Assembly: GCF_000767055.1 (NCBI RefSeq)
Contig: NZ_CP006764.1
Location: 2,294,001 to 2,358,000 of the forward strand
Length of the DNA stretch: 64,000 nt
From: Corynebacterium doosanense CAU 212 = DSM 45436
GTDB lineage: Bacteria; Actinomycetota; Actinomycetes; Mycobacteriales; Mycobacteriaceae
Reading direction: 5' to 3'
Positions 56,703 through 64,000 of the stretch are shown in pieces. The notes under the pieces are model-generated. The model had not been told where the DNA came from. It saw only the letters and a list, made by a program, of their open reading frames with translations, and searched no databases. Within the stretch, counting starts at the first letter, position 1; every line of letters starts with the position of its first letter. Made by a program: the position numbers and the translations under genes.

Positions 56703-57242
56703 GTGAGCAAGTCCGTAGAAGTCATCGTCGAGATCCCCAAGGGTTCGCGCAACAAGTACGAGGTCGACCACGAGACCGGTCGTGTCTTCCTCGACCGTTA
56801 CCTCTTCACCCCGATGGCGTACCCCGCCGACTACGGCTACCTCGAGAACACGCTGGCTGACGACGGCGACCCGCTCGACGCCCTCATCATCTCCCCCGAG
56901 CCCGTCTTCCCGGGCGTCGTGGTCAACTCCCGCATCGTCGGCGTGTTCAAGATGACCGACGAGGCCGGCGGCGACGACAAGCTCCTCTGCGTCATCGACG
57001 ACGTGCGCTTCGACGACTACCAGGAGCTCGAGGACATCTCCCAGTTCACCCTGGACGAGATCGAGCACTTCTTCATGCACTACAAGGACCTCGAGCCCGG
57101 CAAGTCCGTCAACAGCGCCGGCTGGGGCTCCCGCGAAGAGGCCGAGTCCATCCTCGACGCCGCCCTCAGGGCCTACGAGGCCGAGGGCCACAACGAAAAG
57201 GAAAACGTCGAGGAAGACATCGACGCCAAGACGGAGAACTAA
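56703..57242 (+). CDS. ppa: Inorganic pyrophosphatase
   Basis: 179 residues from GTG 56703 with AAGGAG upstream. Family I pyrophosphatase: [33 protein letters not shown] with the metal-binding aspartates, and [13 protein letters not shown]-terminal extension of about 20 acidic residues ([13 protein letters not shown]) exceeds the usual 158-165 length. Pulls biosynthetic reactions forward. Confidence 0.96.
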   Translation: MSKSVEVIVEIPKGSRNKYEVDHETGRVFLDRYLFTPMAYPADYGYLENTLADDGDPLDALIISPEPVFPGVVVNSRIVGVFKMTDEAGGDDKLLCVIDDVRFDDYQELEDISQFTLDEIEHFFMHYKDLEPGKSVNSAGWGSREEAESILDAALRAYEAEGHNEKENVEEDIDAKTEN

Positions 57243-57256
57243 GGGTTTCCCGTACG

Positions 57257-58192
57257 GTGGCCCCGACGATTGACGGAGACGTCGAGCTGGCTGAGCAGGC
57301 CATTGACCTTCTTCCCGCAAAGAAGGTCTCTGCGTTTTCGGTGGCAGCACTTGCCCCGGGACTGGGACTTCGCCTGGCTGCCGTCGGAGCCCCGCTAAAC
57401 GGAACCTTTGAGATCGGTTCAATCAACAAAGCGATCACCGGCATGCTCTACGCGGACGCCGTCGATCGGGGCGAGGTTAGCGGGTCCACTGAGCTCCGGG
57501 AGGTCTTCGATCTCGGACTCACTCCCGCAGGCTCCGTGACGCTCGACGAGCTTTCACAACACCGCTCGGGCCTGCGTGACGACGTCCTCAACCCGCTGCA
57601 GCGCGCCCGAGTGATCCTCGATCTACTTCGGGCGAGGAACCCGTATCACGGGGACGTGGAGGACCTGGTCAGGAAGCTTCGTAAGGCTCGTTTGACTGCC
57701 CCGGTACCGACTTACTCGAACCTGGGTTTCGCAGCTCTTGGGCACGCAGTGGCACAGCGAACGGGCCTGAACTACGCAGAACTCCTCGACCGTTCGTTCC
57801 CTGGCCTAGACAAACGCGGGTCACACCCCGTTCAGGGTCGCGACGAGGCAGGGCGTTCGCAGGAACCATGGGACGATCTCGAGTTTTATCCAGCAGGCGG
57901 AATCAGCACTGACATCGGGGCCATGGGCGACTACGCCGGATCGCTTCTGGATGGCTCAGCTCCCGGCATGTCCGCCCTGACACCGACCGCGCGGTTCGAT
58001 TCAGGCACCCACATCGGCGCGGGATGGCTGACCTCCCAAGTGGACGGGCATACGCTTACCTGGCACAACGGCGCCACCGGCGGGTTCAGCTCTTGGATCG
58101 GTCTAGACCGCCCCGCCAAGCGAGCGGTCGTGTTGTTGGGAGCCACATCCCATCCGATGGACACGACGGGCGAGCGACTCCTATTGGCCTGA
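57257..58192 (+). CDS. Serine hydrolase of beta-lactamase class C fold, no signal
   Basis: 311 residues. GTG 57257 has no good ribosome-binding site and lies 14 bp after ppa. Class C/esterase VIII motifs: SxxK in IGSINKAITGM, YxN in YSNLGFAALG, and HxG-type HNGATGGFSSW. Unlike most, it lacks a signal peptide, so it should be cytoplasmic; it may be an esterase or peptidase rather than a lactamase. Base composition seems slightly less GC-rich than its neighbours. Confidence 0.85.
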   Translation: MAPTIDGDVELAEQAIDLLPAKKVSAFSVAALAPGLGLRLAAVGAPLNGTFEIGSINKAITGMLYADAVDRGEVSGSTELREVFDLGLTPAGSVTLDELSQHRSGLRDDVLNPLQRARVILDLLRARNPYHGDVEDLVRKLRKARLTAPVPTYSNLGFAALGHAVAQRTGLNYAELLDRSFPGLDKRGSHPVQGRDEAGRSQEPWDDLEFYPAGGISTDIGAMGDYAGSLLDGSAPGMSALTPTARFDSGTHIGAGWLTSQVDGHTLTWHNGATGGFSSWIGLDRPAKRAVVLLGATSHPMDTTGERLLLA

Positions 58193-58210
58193 TCCGTTAG
58201 GGTGGCCTGC

Positions 58211-58504
58211 ATGAAAAACGTCACCGTCACCGAAGTCCCCGCCGACGCTCAGCTCATCGACGTCCGCGAACCCGATGAATTCGCCGAGGTCCACGCCCGC
58301 GGCGCCGTGAACGTCCCGCTCTCGGAGTTCATGGAGCGCCACGGCGAGATCGACGACACCCAACCCGTCTACGTCATCTGCAAATCTGGCGGGCGTTCTG
58401 CGCAGGCCGCGCAGTACATGGAAGGCGCGCTCGGGATGGAGGACGTCATCAACGTCGAGGGTGGGACCCAGGCATGGGTCAGGTCGGGGCTGGCGACGGA
58501 GTAG
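58211..58504 (+). CDS. Rhodanese-like sulfurtransferase
   Basis: 97-residue single-domain rhodanese from ATG 58211 with AGGGTGG upstream. AQLIDVREPDEFAEVH opens the domain and the active-site loop CKSGGRSAQ carries the catalytic cysteine. Cytoplasmic sulphane-sulphur carrier. Followed by the long hairpin at 58553. Confidence 0.92.
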   Translation: MKNVTVTEVPADAQLIDVREPDEFAEVHARGAVNVPLSEFMERHGEIDDTQPVYVICKSGGRSAQAAQYMEGALGMEDVINVEGGTQAWVRSGLATE

Positions 58505-58552
58505 GTCGGGGGCCTCGGGCTGGGGCTCAGGCTGGCTCGACTGGCCCAAAAG

Positions 58553-58626
58553 GCTATCTCTCGAATAGCTTCCTTCGGACACTTTGTGCCCACGAAGTGT
58601 CCGAAGGAAGCTATTCGAGAGATAGC
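58553..58626. repeat. 32-bp perfect inverted repeat, 10-base loop
   Basis: 58553-58584 and 58595-58626 are exact reverse complements around the loop TGTGCCCACG. Inner marks: GCTATCTCTCG at the outer end and CCTTCGGACACTT at the loop end. It lies 48 bp after the rhodanese stop and 42 bp before the stop of the convergent DUF559 gene. Far longer than the other terminators here and with no clear T tract. Could be a terminator, a small non-autonomous mobile element or a structured RNA. Confidence 0.95.
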
Positions 58627-58668
58627 AGGAGAGCCGCTCAGGCGAACGCCCGACGCCCCCCAAAACCC

Positions 58669-59604
58669 TTACGCCGACGCCCCAGCCTCCCGCCGACGCA
58701 GTGCCTCGAGAACCATCGGCACAAAATTGCCCCGCGCGAGATCCTGATAGCTGACCCGAAGCATCGTCCACCCGGCGTTGACGATGAGATGTTGACGCTG
58801 CGCCTCCTTGCGGGGAGACTGGTTATCCCCGTCGTATTTCACGCCACCATCGAATTCGACGATGAGCCAGCCGTTGATCACCATGTCCACCCGGAACGTG
58901 CGGTTCGCGACGTCGATACTCACTTGTAGCCGCACCGAGGTGATTTCGGGCAATTGGGCCTGCCGGAGCTGCTCCCTCCCCCAGGTTTCCAAGGGGCTCT
59001 CGCTCCCCTTCCTCGACATTGCGAGAAGATTGCGGACGCGGGTTTTACCGTGATACCTGCCCGAGCCGAGGATGTCGCAGTAATGGAGATCGTCGGGCCC
59101 GGGGATCACGTTTCGCAATGAGTCGATGGCTACGAGGGCTTCGAGTTCGCTGTCGCGGATGGCGATGTCCCGCACCGCACGCCAAGGCGTCGCCAGCCGG
59201 TAACCATCCAGGGCTGTGTATTCAGATTCTGGAAGCAGTGTGTTGAAGTAGCGGACGTTCTCACCCCACCGATCCATCGAGCTCGCCCTACGCTCCCCCG
59301 GAAGCAGCAGGTCAACCACGCCATCCGGCTCGATGCCGTGGACGCCGATGCCCCACAGCCGCGCCGCATGACGCCCGGTCACGACTGACGATCGGCAGGC
59401 GCGGGCAACCGCCGCGGCGCGCAGCCATTCCACCTCCCAGTCCCCCAGCCCGGCCACGACCCGGCGCGGAATCGCAACCTCCGGGGTGAGCAGCACATAA
59501 TTGCTTGGCGACGCCCAGTAGTCGCCGTCCCCAGCTAACCTTGGCAGATAGACGAGTTCGTTGACATCAGGTGGCAGCTTCAGCGGCGGCAGCACAAGCC
59601 CCAT
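58669..59604 (-). CDS. AbiEi-like head with DUF559 endonuclease-like domain
   Basis: 311 residues. The N-terminal 190 residues resemble the winged-helix/AbiEi-like region common in actinobacterial proteins of this type (ATPWRAVRDIAI). The C-terminal 110 residues are a DUF559/Vsr-like PD-(D/E)xK fold: ESPLETWGREQLRQ, FRVDMVINGWLIVEFDGGVKYDGD with the D and E-x-D residues, HLIVNAGWTMLRVSYQDL. Such proteins have been linked to DNA nicking or toxin-antitoxin-like functions, unproven. Starts about 100 bp from the marR gene, in divergent order. Confidence 0.82.
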   Translation of the reverse strand: MGLVLPPLKLPPDVNELVYLPRLAGDGDYWASPSNYVLLTPEVAIPRRVVAGLGDWEVEWLRAAAVARACRSSVVTGRHAARLWGIGVHGIEPDGVVDLLLPGERRASSMDRWGENVRYFNTLLPESEYTALDGYRLATPWRAVRDIAIRDSELEALVAIDSLRNVIPGPDDLHYCDILGSGRYHGKTRVRNLLAMSRKGSESPLETWGREQLRQAQLPEITSVRLQVSIDVANRTFRVDMVINGWLIVEFDGGVKYDGDNQSPRKEAQRQHLIVNAGWTMLRVSYQDLARGNFVPMVLEALRRREAGASA

Positions 59605-59705
59605 GCCCCCTTAGACCCGCCCAACCAGCCCAAGGTTCCCCACCCAATTAGTGGGCCCATCCCCATAATTCGCGTCAGCCACAATAGCCCGGTACCATCA
59701 GCATC

Positions 59706-60149
59706 ATGAACGCCATCCCCGATGCCCTCCTGGAGTCCCCCTCCTTCCAGATCGAGCGCCTGCGCCGCCGCACCCGCGATGAGGTCGAGCAGGCCCTGGC
59801 CACCAAGGACGCCACCCTGCGCGAGCATTGGGTGTTGGCCTGCCTCATCGGCCAGGACGCCGCCAGCCAGTCAGCACTCTCGGAGACCCTGGCCATTGAC
59901 GCCTCGGACATGGTTCGTCTCGTCGATCAGCTGGAGTCCCACGGTTGGGCCAAGCGCGAGCGTGACCCGCAGGATCGCCGCCGCCAGATTGTCACGGCGA
60001 CGAAGAAGGGCCGGAAGGCGCACGCGGAGCTCACCGAGCTGGTCACCGAGGCGGAAAACAATGCCCTGGATAGTTCGACGAATAAGCAGCTCAAGCATCT
60101 GCGCAAGCTGGCGTCGTCGATCCTCGATGCGGATGAGGTGGCCAGCTAG
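59706..60149 (+). CDS. MarR-family transcriptional regulator
   Basis: 147 residues. Winged helix with LSETLAIDASDMVRLVDQLESHGWAKRERDPQDRRRQIVTATKKG, the recognition helix and the wing with the DxRxx pattern (shown in part: DPQDRRRQIVTATKKG). The stop TAG overlaps the GTG start of the synthetase (TAGTG), so regulator and synthetase form one transcription unit. Confidence 0.92.
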   Translation: MNAIPDALLESPSFQIERLRRRTRDEVEQALATKDATLREHWVLACLIGQDAASQSALSETLAIDASDMVRLVDQLESHGWAKRERDPQDRRRQIVTATKKGRKAHAELTELVTEAENNALDSSTNKQLKHLRKLASSILDADEVAS

Positions 60150-63100
60150 TGGTTCCCTGCCAGTACCTGCGCCGCGACGACGCGCCCGCGCCGCGCACGC
60201 TCTACGACATCCTCGCAGCCACCGCCCAGCGGTATCCGGATGCGGCGGCGATCGATGACGGCGAGATCATCACCTACGCCGAGCTCATGGAGACGGTCGA
60301 CGCCTGGGTGACCGAGCTGCACCGCGCGGGCCTGCGCCGCGGCGACAAGGTCGGCATCCGCATGACGTCGGGCAAGCGCGACCTCTACCTCGCCATTCTC
60401 TCGACCCTCGCCGCCGGCGCCGCCTACGTTCCGGTGGATGCGGATGACCCGGAGGAGCGCGCGGAGCTGGTGTTCGGTGAGGCGCGTATCGACGCCCTGT
60501 TCACCGACGACGGTTTCCGCATGCTCGTCGAATCCCAGGAGCGTTCGGACACAGACCGCCCCCACCTCACCGACGACGCGTGGATCATCTTCACGTCGGG
60601 CTCCACGGGCAAGCCCAAGGGCGTGGCTGTGTCCCACCGTTCCGCGGCGGCGTTCGTCGACGCGGAGTCGGAACTTTTCCTGCGCGACAACCCGCTGGGC
60701 CCCGAGGACCGGGTGCTCGCCGGCCTGTCCGTCGCATTCGACGCCAGCTGTGAGGAGATGTGGCTGGCCTGGGGCCACGGCGCCTGCCTGGTACCGGCCC
60801 CGCGCTCGCTGGTGCGCTCGGGCATGGACCTGGGCCCGTGGCTGATCCGCCGCGACATCACCGTCGTCTCCACCGTGCCCACCCTGGCGGGGCTGTGGCC
60901 GGCGGAGGCGCTGGACGACATCCGCCTGCTCATCGTCGGCGGCGAGGCGTGCTCGCAGGAGCTCGTCGAGCGCCTGGCCACCGATGACCGGGAGATGTGG
61001 AACACCTACGGCCCGACGGAGGCGACGGTGGTGGCCTGCGCGCAGCACCTCCACCCGAATCTCCCCGTCGGGATCGGCCTGCCGCTGGCGGGCTGGGATC
61101 TGGCGGTCGTGGATACGCAGGGCCAGCCCGTGGCCATGGGCGAGGTCGGCGAGCTGGTCATCGGCGGCGTCGGGCTGGCTCGTTACCTGGATCCGGCGAA
61201 GGACGCGGAGAAGTACGCGCCGTTGGAGTCGCTGGGCTGGGAGCGCGCGTACCGCTCGGGCGACCATGTGCGCCTGGAGGTCGAGGGCCTGTACTTCGTC
61301 GGGCGCGTGGACGATCAGGTGAAGATCGGCGGCCGGCGTGTCGAGCTCGGCGAGGTCGAAGCCAACGTGGCGTCGCTGGACAATGTCTACAACTCCGCGG
61401 TCGCCGTGCAGACCACCGGCGGCGATCAGAAGGTGCTGGTCGGCTACGTCTCCCTCGACGATCCCGAGCTCGACTTCGATCACGCCGAGGCCCATGAGCG
61501 CCTCACCGAGACCATGCCCGCCGCGCTCGTGCCGCGCATCCATGTCATGGATGAGCTGCCCATTCGCACCTCGGGCAAGGTGGACAAGAAAGCACTTCCC
61601 TGGCCGCTTCCCGACGTCGGCATCAACGAAGACGCCGGCCTCACGGCCACCGAGTCCTGGCTCGCCGGGCTCTGGGTGGACAACCTCGGCGTCTCGGTCG
61701 ACGGCCCGGACGCGGACTTCTTCTCCCTCGGCGGTTCCTCGCTGGCAGCGGCCACGCTGATCGCCAGCATCCGCGAGCGGGTTCCCACCCTCGCGGTGCG
61801 CGACCTCTACGACCACCCGCGCCTCGGTGCGCTGGCCGAACACGTGGAGAACGTCGCGGAGCTCTCAGGGATCGAACTTGGTGGGCAGGCGAGCGTCGAG
61901 AAGCGAGACGTGAAACCCGTCGGTGCCGGCACCCGCCTGGCACAGACGCTCTTCCAGATCCCAGCTATGACCATGGCAGCCACGGGTCCGCTGGCGTGGC
62001 TGCTGCTCATCAGCAACGTGGTGCCGGCGCCGTGGGCGATCGACACGCCGTGGTGGCTGGTCATCGCCATGCTGCTGGTCTTTGTCACGCCGCTGGGGCG
62101 CCTGCCCCTCGGTGCGCTCGGCGCGCGGCTGCTCACCCGCGGCATCACCCCGGGCGACTACCCGCGCGGCGGTTCCGTGCACCTGCGCATCTGGGCCGCG
62201 GAACGCTGGTCGGACGTCTCCGGCTCGCGCGAAATCGCCGGATCGACGTGGGTGAACAACTACGCCCGCCTGCTCGGCGTGCAACTGGGCGAGGGCGTCG
62301 ACCTGCACTCGCTGCCGCCGGTGACGGGCCTGCTCACCCTGGGCAACCACTCGGCCATCGAGCCGGAGGTGGATCTCAAGGGTTACTGGCTCGACGGTGA
62401 CATCCTGCACGTCGGAGCCGTCGAGATCGGGGCCAACGTGCGTGTCGGCGCACGCTCCACCCTGCTGCCCGGCACCGTCATCGGCGCGAACGCGCACGTC
62501 GAGGCCGGCTCCACCGTCGTCGGCGGCAAGGCCGTTAAGGCGGGTTCGCGCTGGTCCGGCTCCCCCGCGGTCAAGGTGGGCCGCTCCAAACACCGCTTCC
62601 CCGACCATCACCCGCCGCGTAGGCGCCACTGGGCGTGGATCTACGGCGCGACCTCGGTCGGCCTGGCGGTCCAGCCGCTGGTCTCCGTCGGCCTGGCCAT
62701 CGCCGCGGTGCTCGGCCTGGTCACGCTGACGGGCGGCAACGTCTACGTCGGCGCGCTGCTGTTCGCCCCGCTCGGCGGGCTCATCGCCTTCGCGCTGTAC
62801 ATGGCGCAGACCTGGCTCGGCGTGCGGCTGCTCTCCGCGGGGCTCGCGCCGGGCGTCGTGCCCGTGCGCTCCCTGCGCGGTTGGCAGCTGTGGACCATCG
62901 AGCGCCTCATGGACGACGCGCGTACCAGCCTCTTCCCGCTGTATGCGGGCCAGCTCACCCCGTGGTGGATGCGCTCGCTCGGCGCGACGATCGGGCGCGA
63001 CGTGGAGATCTCCACCGCGGTGATGATCCCCAAGCTCACCGAGGTCAAGGACGGCGCGTTCCTGGCCGACGACACCATGGTGGGCGGCTACGAGCTCGGC

Positions 63101-64000
63101 GGCGGCTGGATGCTCACGGGTGAGACGAAGATCGGCAAACGCTCCTTCGTGGGCAACTCCGGCATCACCGCGCCGGGCCGGAAGCTGGGCAAGAACTCCC
63201 TGGTGGCGGTGCAGTCCTCCACCCCGAAGAAGGCCAAACCCGGCGCGAACTGGTGGGGTTCCCCGCCGGAGCGCATGCGGCGTGTCGAGGCCTCGATCGG
63301 CGAGGGCGACGCCCTGACCTACCGCCCCGGCACCAAAGTGAAGGTGGCCCGCGGCGTCATTGAGACGATGCGCCTGCTCGCCCCCATGTCCTCCGCGATG
63401 CTGCTCGCCGGCGTGTTCTCCGCGATGCACTGGATCTACGCCCACTTCGGCCTCGCCGCCGCCTGGCTCACGGCCGGGCTGGTCTACATGGCCGCGGGCG
63501 CGATCGCCGTCGCGGTGTGTGTCGCGGCCAAGTGGATCTGCGTCGGGCGACACAAGCCTGGCGATCACCCCCTGTACAGCAGTTTCGTGTGGCTCAACGA
63601 GCTGCAGGACACGTTTGTGGAGACGCTCGGCGCGCCGTGGTTCTTCAACCACGCCATCGGCACCGGCGAGCACAACCTGGCCATGCGCCTGCTCGGCGCG
63701 AAGATCGGCCGCGGCGCGTGGGTCGAGTCCTACTGGCTGCCAGAAACGGACCTCTGCCACATCGGCCGCGGCGCCACCGTCGGCCCCGGCACCGTCGTGC
63801 AGACACACCTGTTCCAGGACCGTGTCATGAGCCTGGGCCCGGTATCACTTCTCGACGGCGCCACCCTCGCCGCCCACTCCGTCGCCCTGCCGGCCAGCGA
63901 ACTCGGCGACGGCGCCACCGTCGGCCCCGGCTCCCTGGTCATGCGCGGCGACCGCGTGCCCGCCGCCACCTCCTGGCAGGGCAACCCGATCGAGCCGGTG
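60149..64000 (+). CDS. Pls/PosA-type single-module peptide synthetase, 3' end cut
   Basis: 1284 residues are visible from GTG 60149. Adenylation domain (about 1-500): A3 IIFTSGSTGKPKGV, A4 FDASCEEMW with the Asp that holds the amino group, A5 NTYGPTEATVV, A7 YRSGD, A8 GRVDDQVKIGGRRVELGE, A10 RTSGKVDKKALP. Thiolation domain FFSLGGSSLAAATLI. Then six transmembrane segments (near residues 605, 635, 835, 865, 1075, 1105) alternate with three left-handed-beta-helix/acyltransferase-like domains. That is the layout of Pls and PosA, which make epsilon-poly-lysine and related isopeptide polymers. Amino acid and product unknown. Confidence 0.9.
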   Translation, partial: MVPCQYLRRDDAPAPRTLYDILAATAQRYPDAAAIDDGEIITYAELMETVDAWVTELHRAGLRRGDKVGIRMTSGKRDLYLAILSTLAAGAAYVPVDADDPEERAELVFGEARIDALFTDDGFRMLVESQERSDTDRPHLTDDAWIIFTSGSTGKPKGVAVSHRSAAAFVDAESELFLRDNPLGPEDRVLAGLSVAFDASCEEMWLAWGHGACLVPAPRSLVRSGMDLGPWLIRRDITVVSTVPTLAGLWPAEALDDIRLLIVGGEACSQELVERLATDDREMWNTYGPTEATVVACAQHLHPNLPVGIGLPLAGWDLAVVDTQGQPVAMGEVGELVIGGVGLARYLDPAKDAEKYAPLESLGWERAYRSGDHVRLEVEGLYFVGRVDDQVKIGGRRVELGEVEANVASLDNVYNSAVAVQTTGGDQKVLVGYVSLDDPELDFDHAEAHERLTETMPAALVPRIHVMDELPIRTSGKVDKKALPWPLPDVGINEDAGLTATESWLAGLWVDNLGVSVDGPDADFFSLGGSSLAAATLIASIRERVPTLAVRDLYDHPRLGALAEHVENVAELSGIELGGQASVEKRDVKPVGAGTRLAQTLFQIPAMTMAATGPLAWLLLISNVVPAPWAIDTPWWLVIAMLLVFVTPLGRLPLGALGARLLTRGITPGDYPRGGSVHLRIWAAERWSDVSGSREIAGSTWVNNYARLLGVQLGEGVDLHSLPPVTGLLTLGNHSAIEPEVDLKGYWLDGDILHVGAVEIGANVRVGARSTLLPGTVIGANAHVEAGSTVVGGKAVKAGSRWSGSPAVKVGRSKHRFPDHHPPRRRHWAWIYGATSVGLAVQPLVSVGLAIAAVLGLVTLTGGNVYVGALLFAPLGGLIAFALYMAQTWLGVRLLSAGLAPGVVPVRSLRGWQLWTIERLMDDARTSLFPLYAGQLTPWWMRSLGATIGRDVEISTAVMIPKLTEVKDGAFLADDTMVGGYELGGGWMLTGETKIGKRSFVGNSGITAPGRKLGKNSLVAVQSSTPKKAKPGANWWGSPPERMRRVEASIGEGDALTYRPGTKVKVARGVIETMRLLAPMSSAMLLAGVFSAMHWIYAHFGLAAAWLTAGLVYMAAGAIAVAVCVAAKWICVGRHKPGDHPLYSSFVWLNELQDTFVETLGAPWFFNHAIGTGEHNLAMRLLGAKIGRGAWVESYWLPETDLCHIGRGATVGPGTVVQTHLFQDRVMSLGPVSLLDGATLAAHSVALPASELGDGATVGPGSLVMRGDRVPAATSWQGNPIEPV

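Noticed and set aside
57970..58010. tRNA T-loop-like GGTTCGATTC
   Set aside because: No cloverleaf can be drawn around it and it lies inside the serine hydrolase gene.
1..64000. CRISPR array, prophage, rRNA or tRNA
   Set aside because: No spaced direct repeats, phage structural genes or RNA-gene signatures were seen.

Overview
The window looks like a piece of a high-GC Corynebacterium chromosome. I infer this from protein families and gene order: thrE, otsA, a small lipoprotein, otsB, a LacI-type regulator of the IpsA kind and a zinc ABC transporter follow the order I remember from C. glutamicum. The stretches spoU-methyltransferase/cysS/ispF/ispD/carD/lpqE/radA/carbonic anhydrase/mutY/clpC and lysS/panC-like/folK/folB/folP/folE/ftsH/hpt/tilS/dac/ppa match conserved mycobacterial and corynebacterial order. 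No rRNA, tRNA, CRISPR array or prophage was seen. Both window edges cut genes: thrE on the left and a large synthetase on the right.

Layout. 1-6 kb: amino-acid export (thrE), a lysine-tailed histone-H1-like protein, and trehalose synthesis (otsA/otsB), with otsB carrying an unusual C-terminal extra domain. 6-9.4 kb: a zinc ABC transporter behind a perfect 17-bp Zur-type palindrome, then an esterase. 9.5-14.7 kb: a lipoprotein, an HSL-type esterase and a thiM-thiE-thiD/tenA operon under a TPP riboswitch. 14.9-17.3 kb: a membrane-protein gene split by an IS256-family element. 17.3-28.4 kb: housekeeping genes (rRNA methyltransferase, cysS, ispDF, carD, lpqE, radA, carbonic anhydrase, mutY) with a WYL-regulator/DinB pair inserted. 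28.5-35 kb: a secreted lipase, an MFS-CBS fusion transporter and clpC. 35-42 kb: an accessory block of two exported proteins, an FHA-like/winged-helix protein, a transmembrane Ser/Thr kinase, a further membrane-anchored protein and a YhgE/Pip-type protein, followed by a 500-bp intergenic region. 42.5-57 kb: lysS, flavohaemoglobin, a divergent PanC-like protein, the folate operon with ftsH, then hpt/tilS/dac and divergent ppa. 57-64 kb: a serine hydrolase, a rhodanese, a very long perfect hairpin, a DUF559 endonuclease-like protein, and a MarR regulator overlapping a Pls/PosA-type single-module peptide synthetase.

The most unexpected signal is not a gene. The 11-mer GCTTATCGACG occurs 11 times exactly, on both strands and inside genes of unrelated function, and close variants (GCGTATCGACG, GCTTCTCGACG, GCTTTTCGACG, GCTTGTCGACG) add 17 more. 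It is read in several reading frames and twice imposes the rare leucine codon TTA, so it looks like a selected DNA word rather than codon bias. I do not recognise it.
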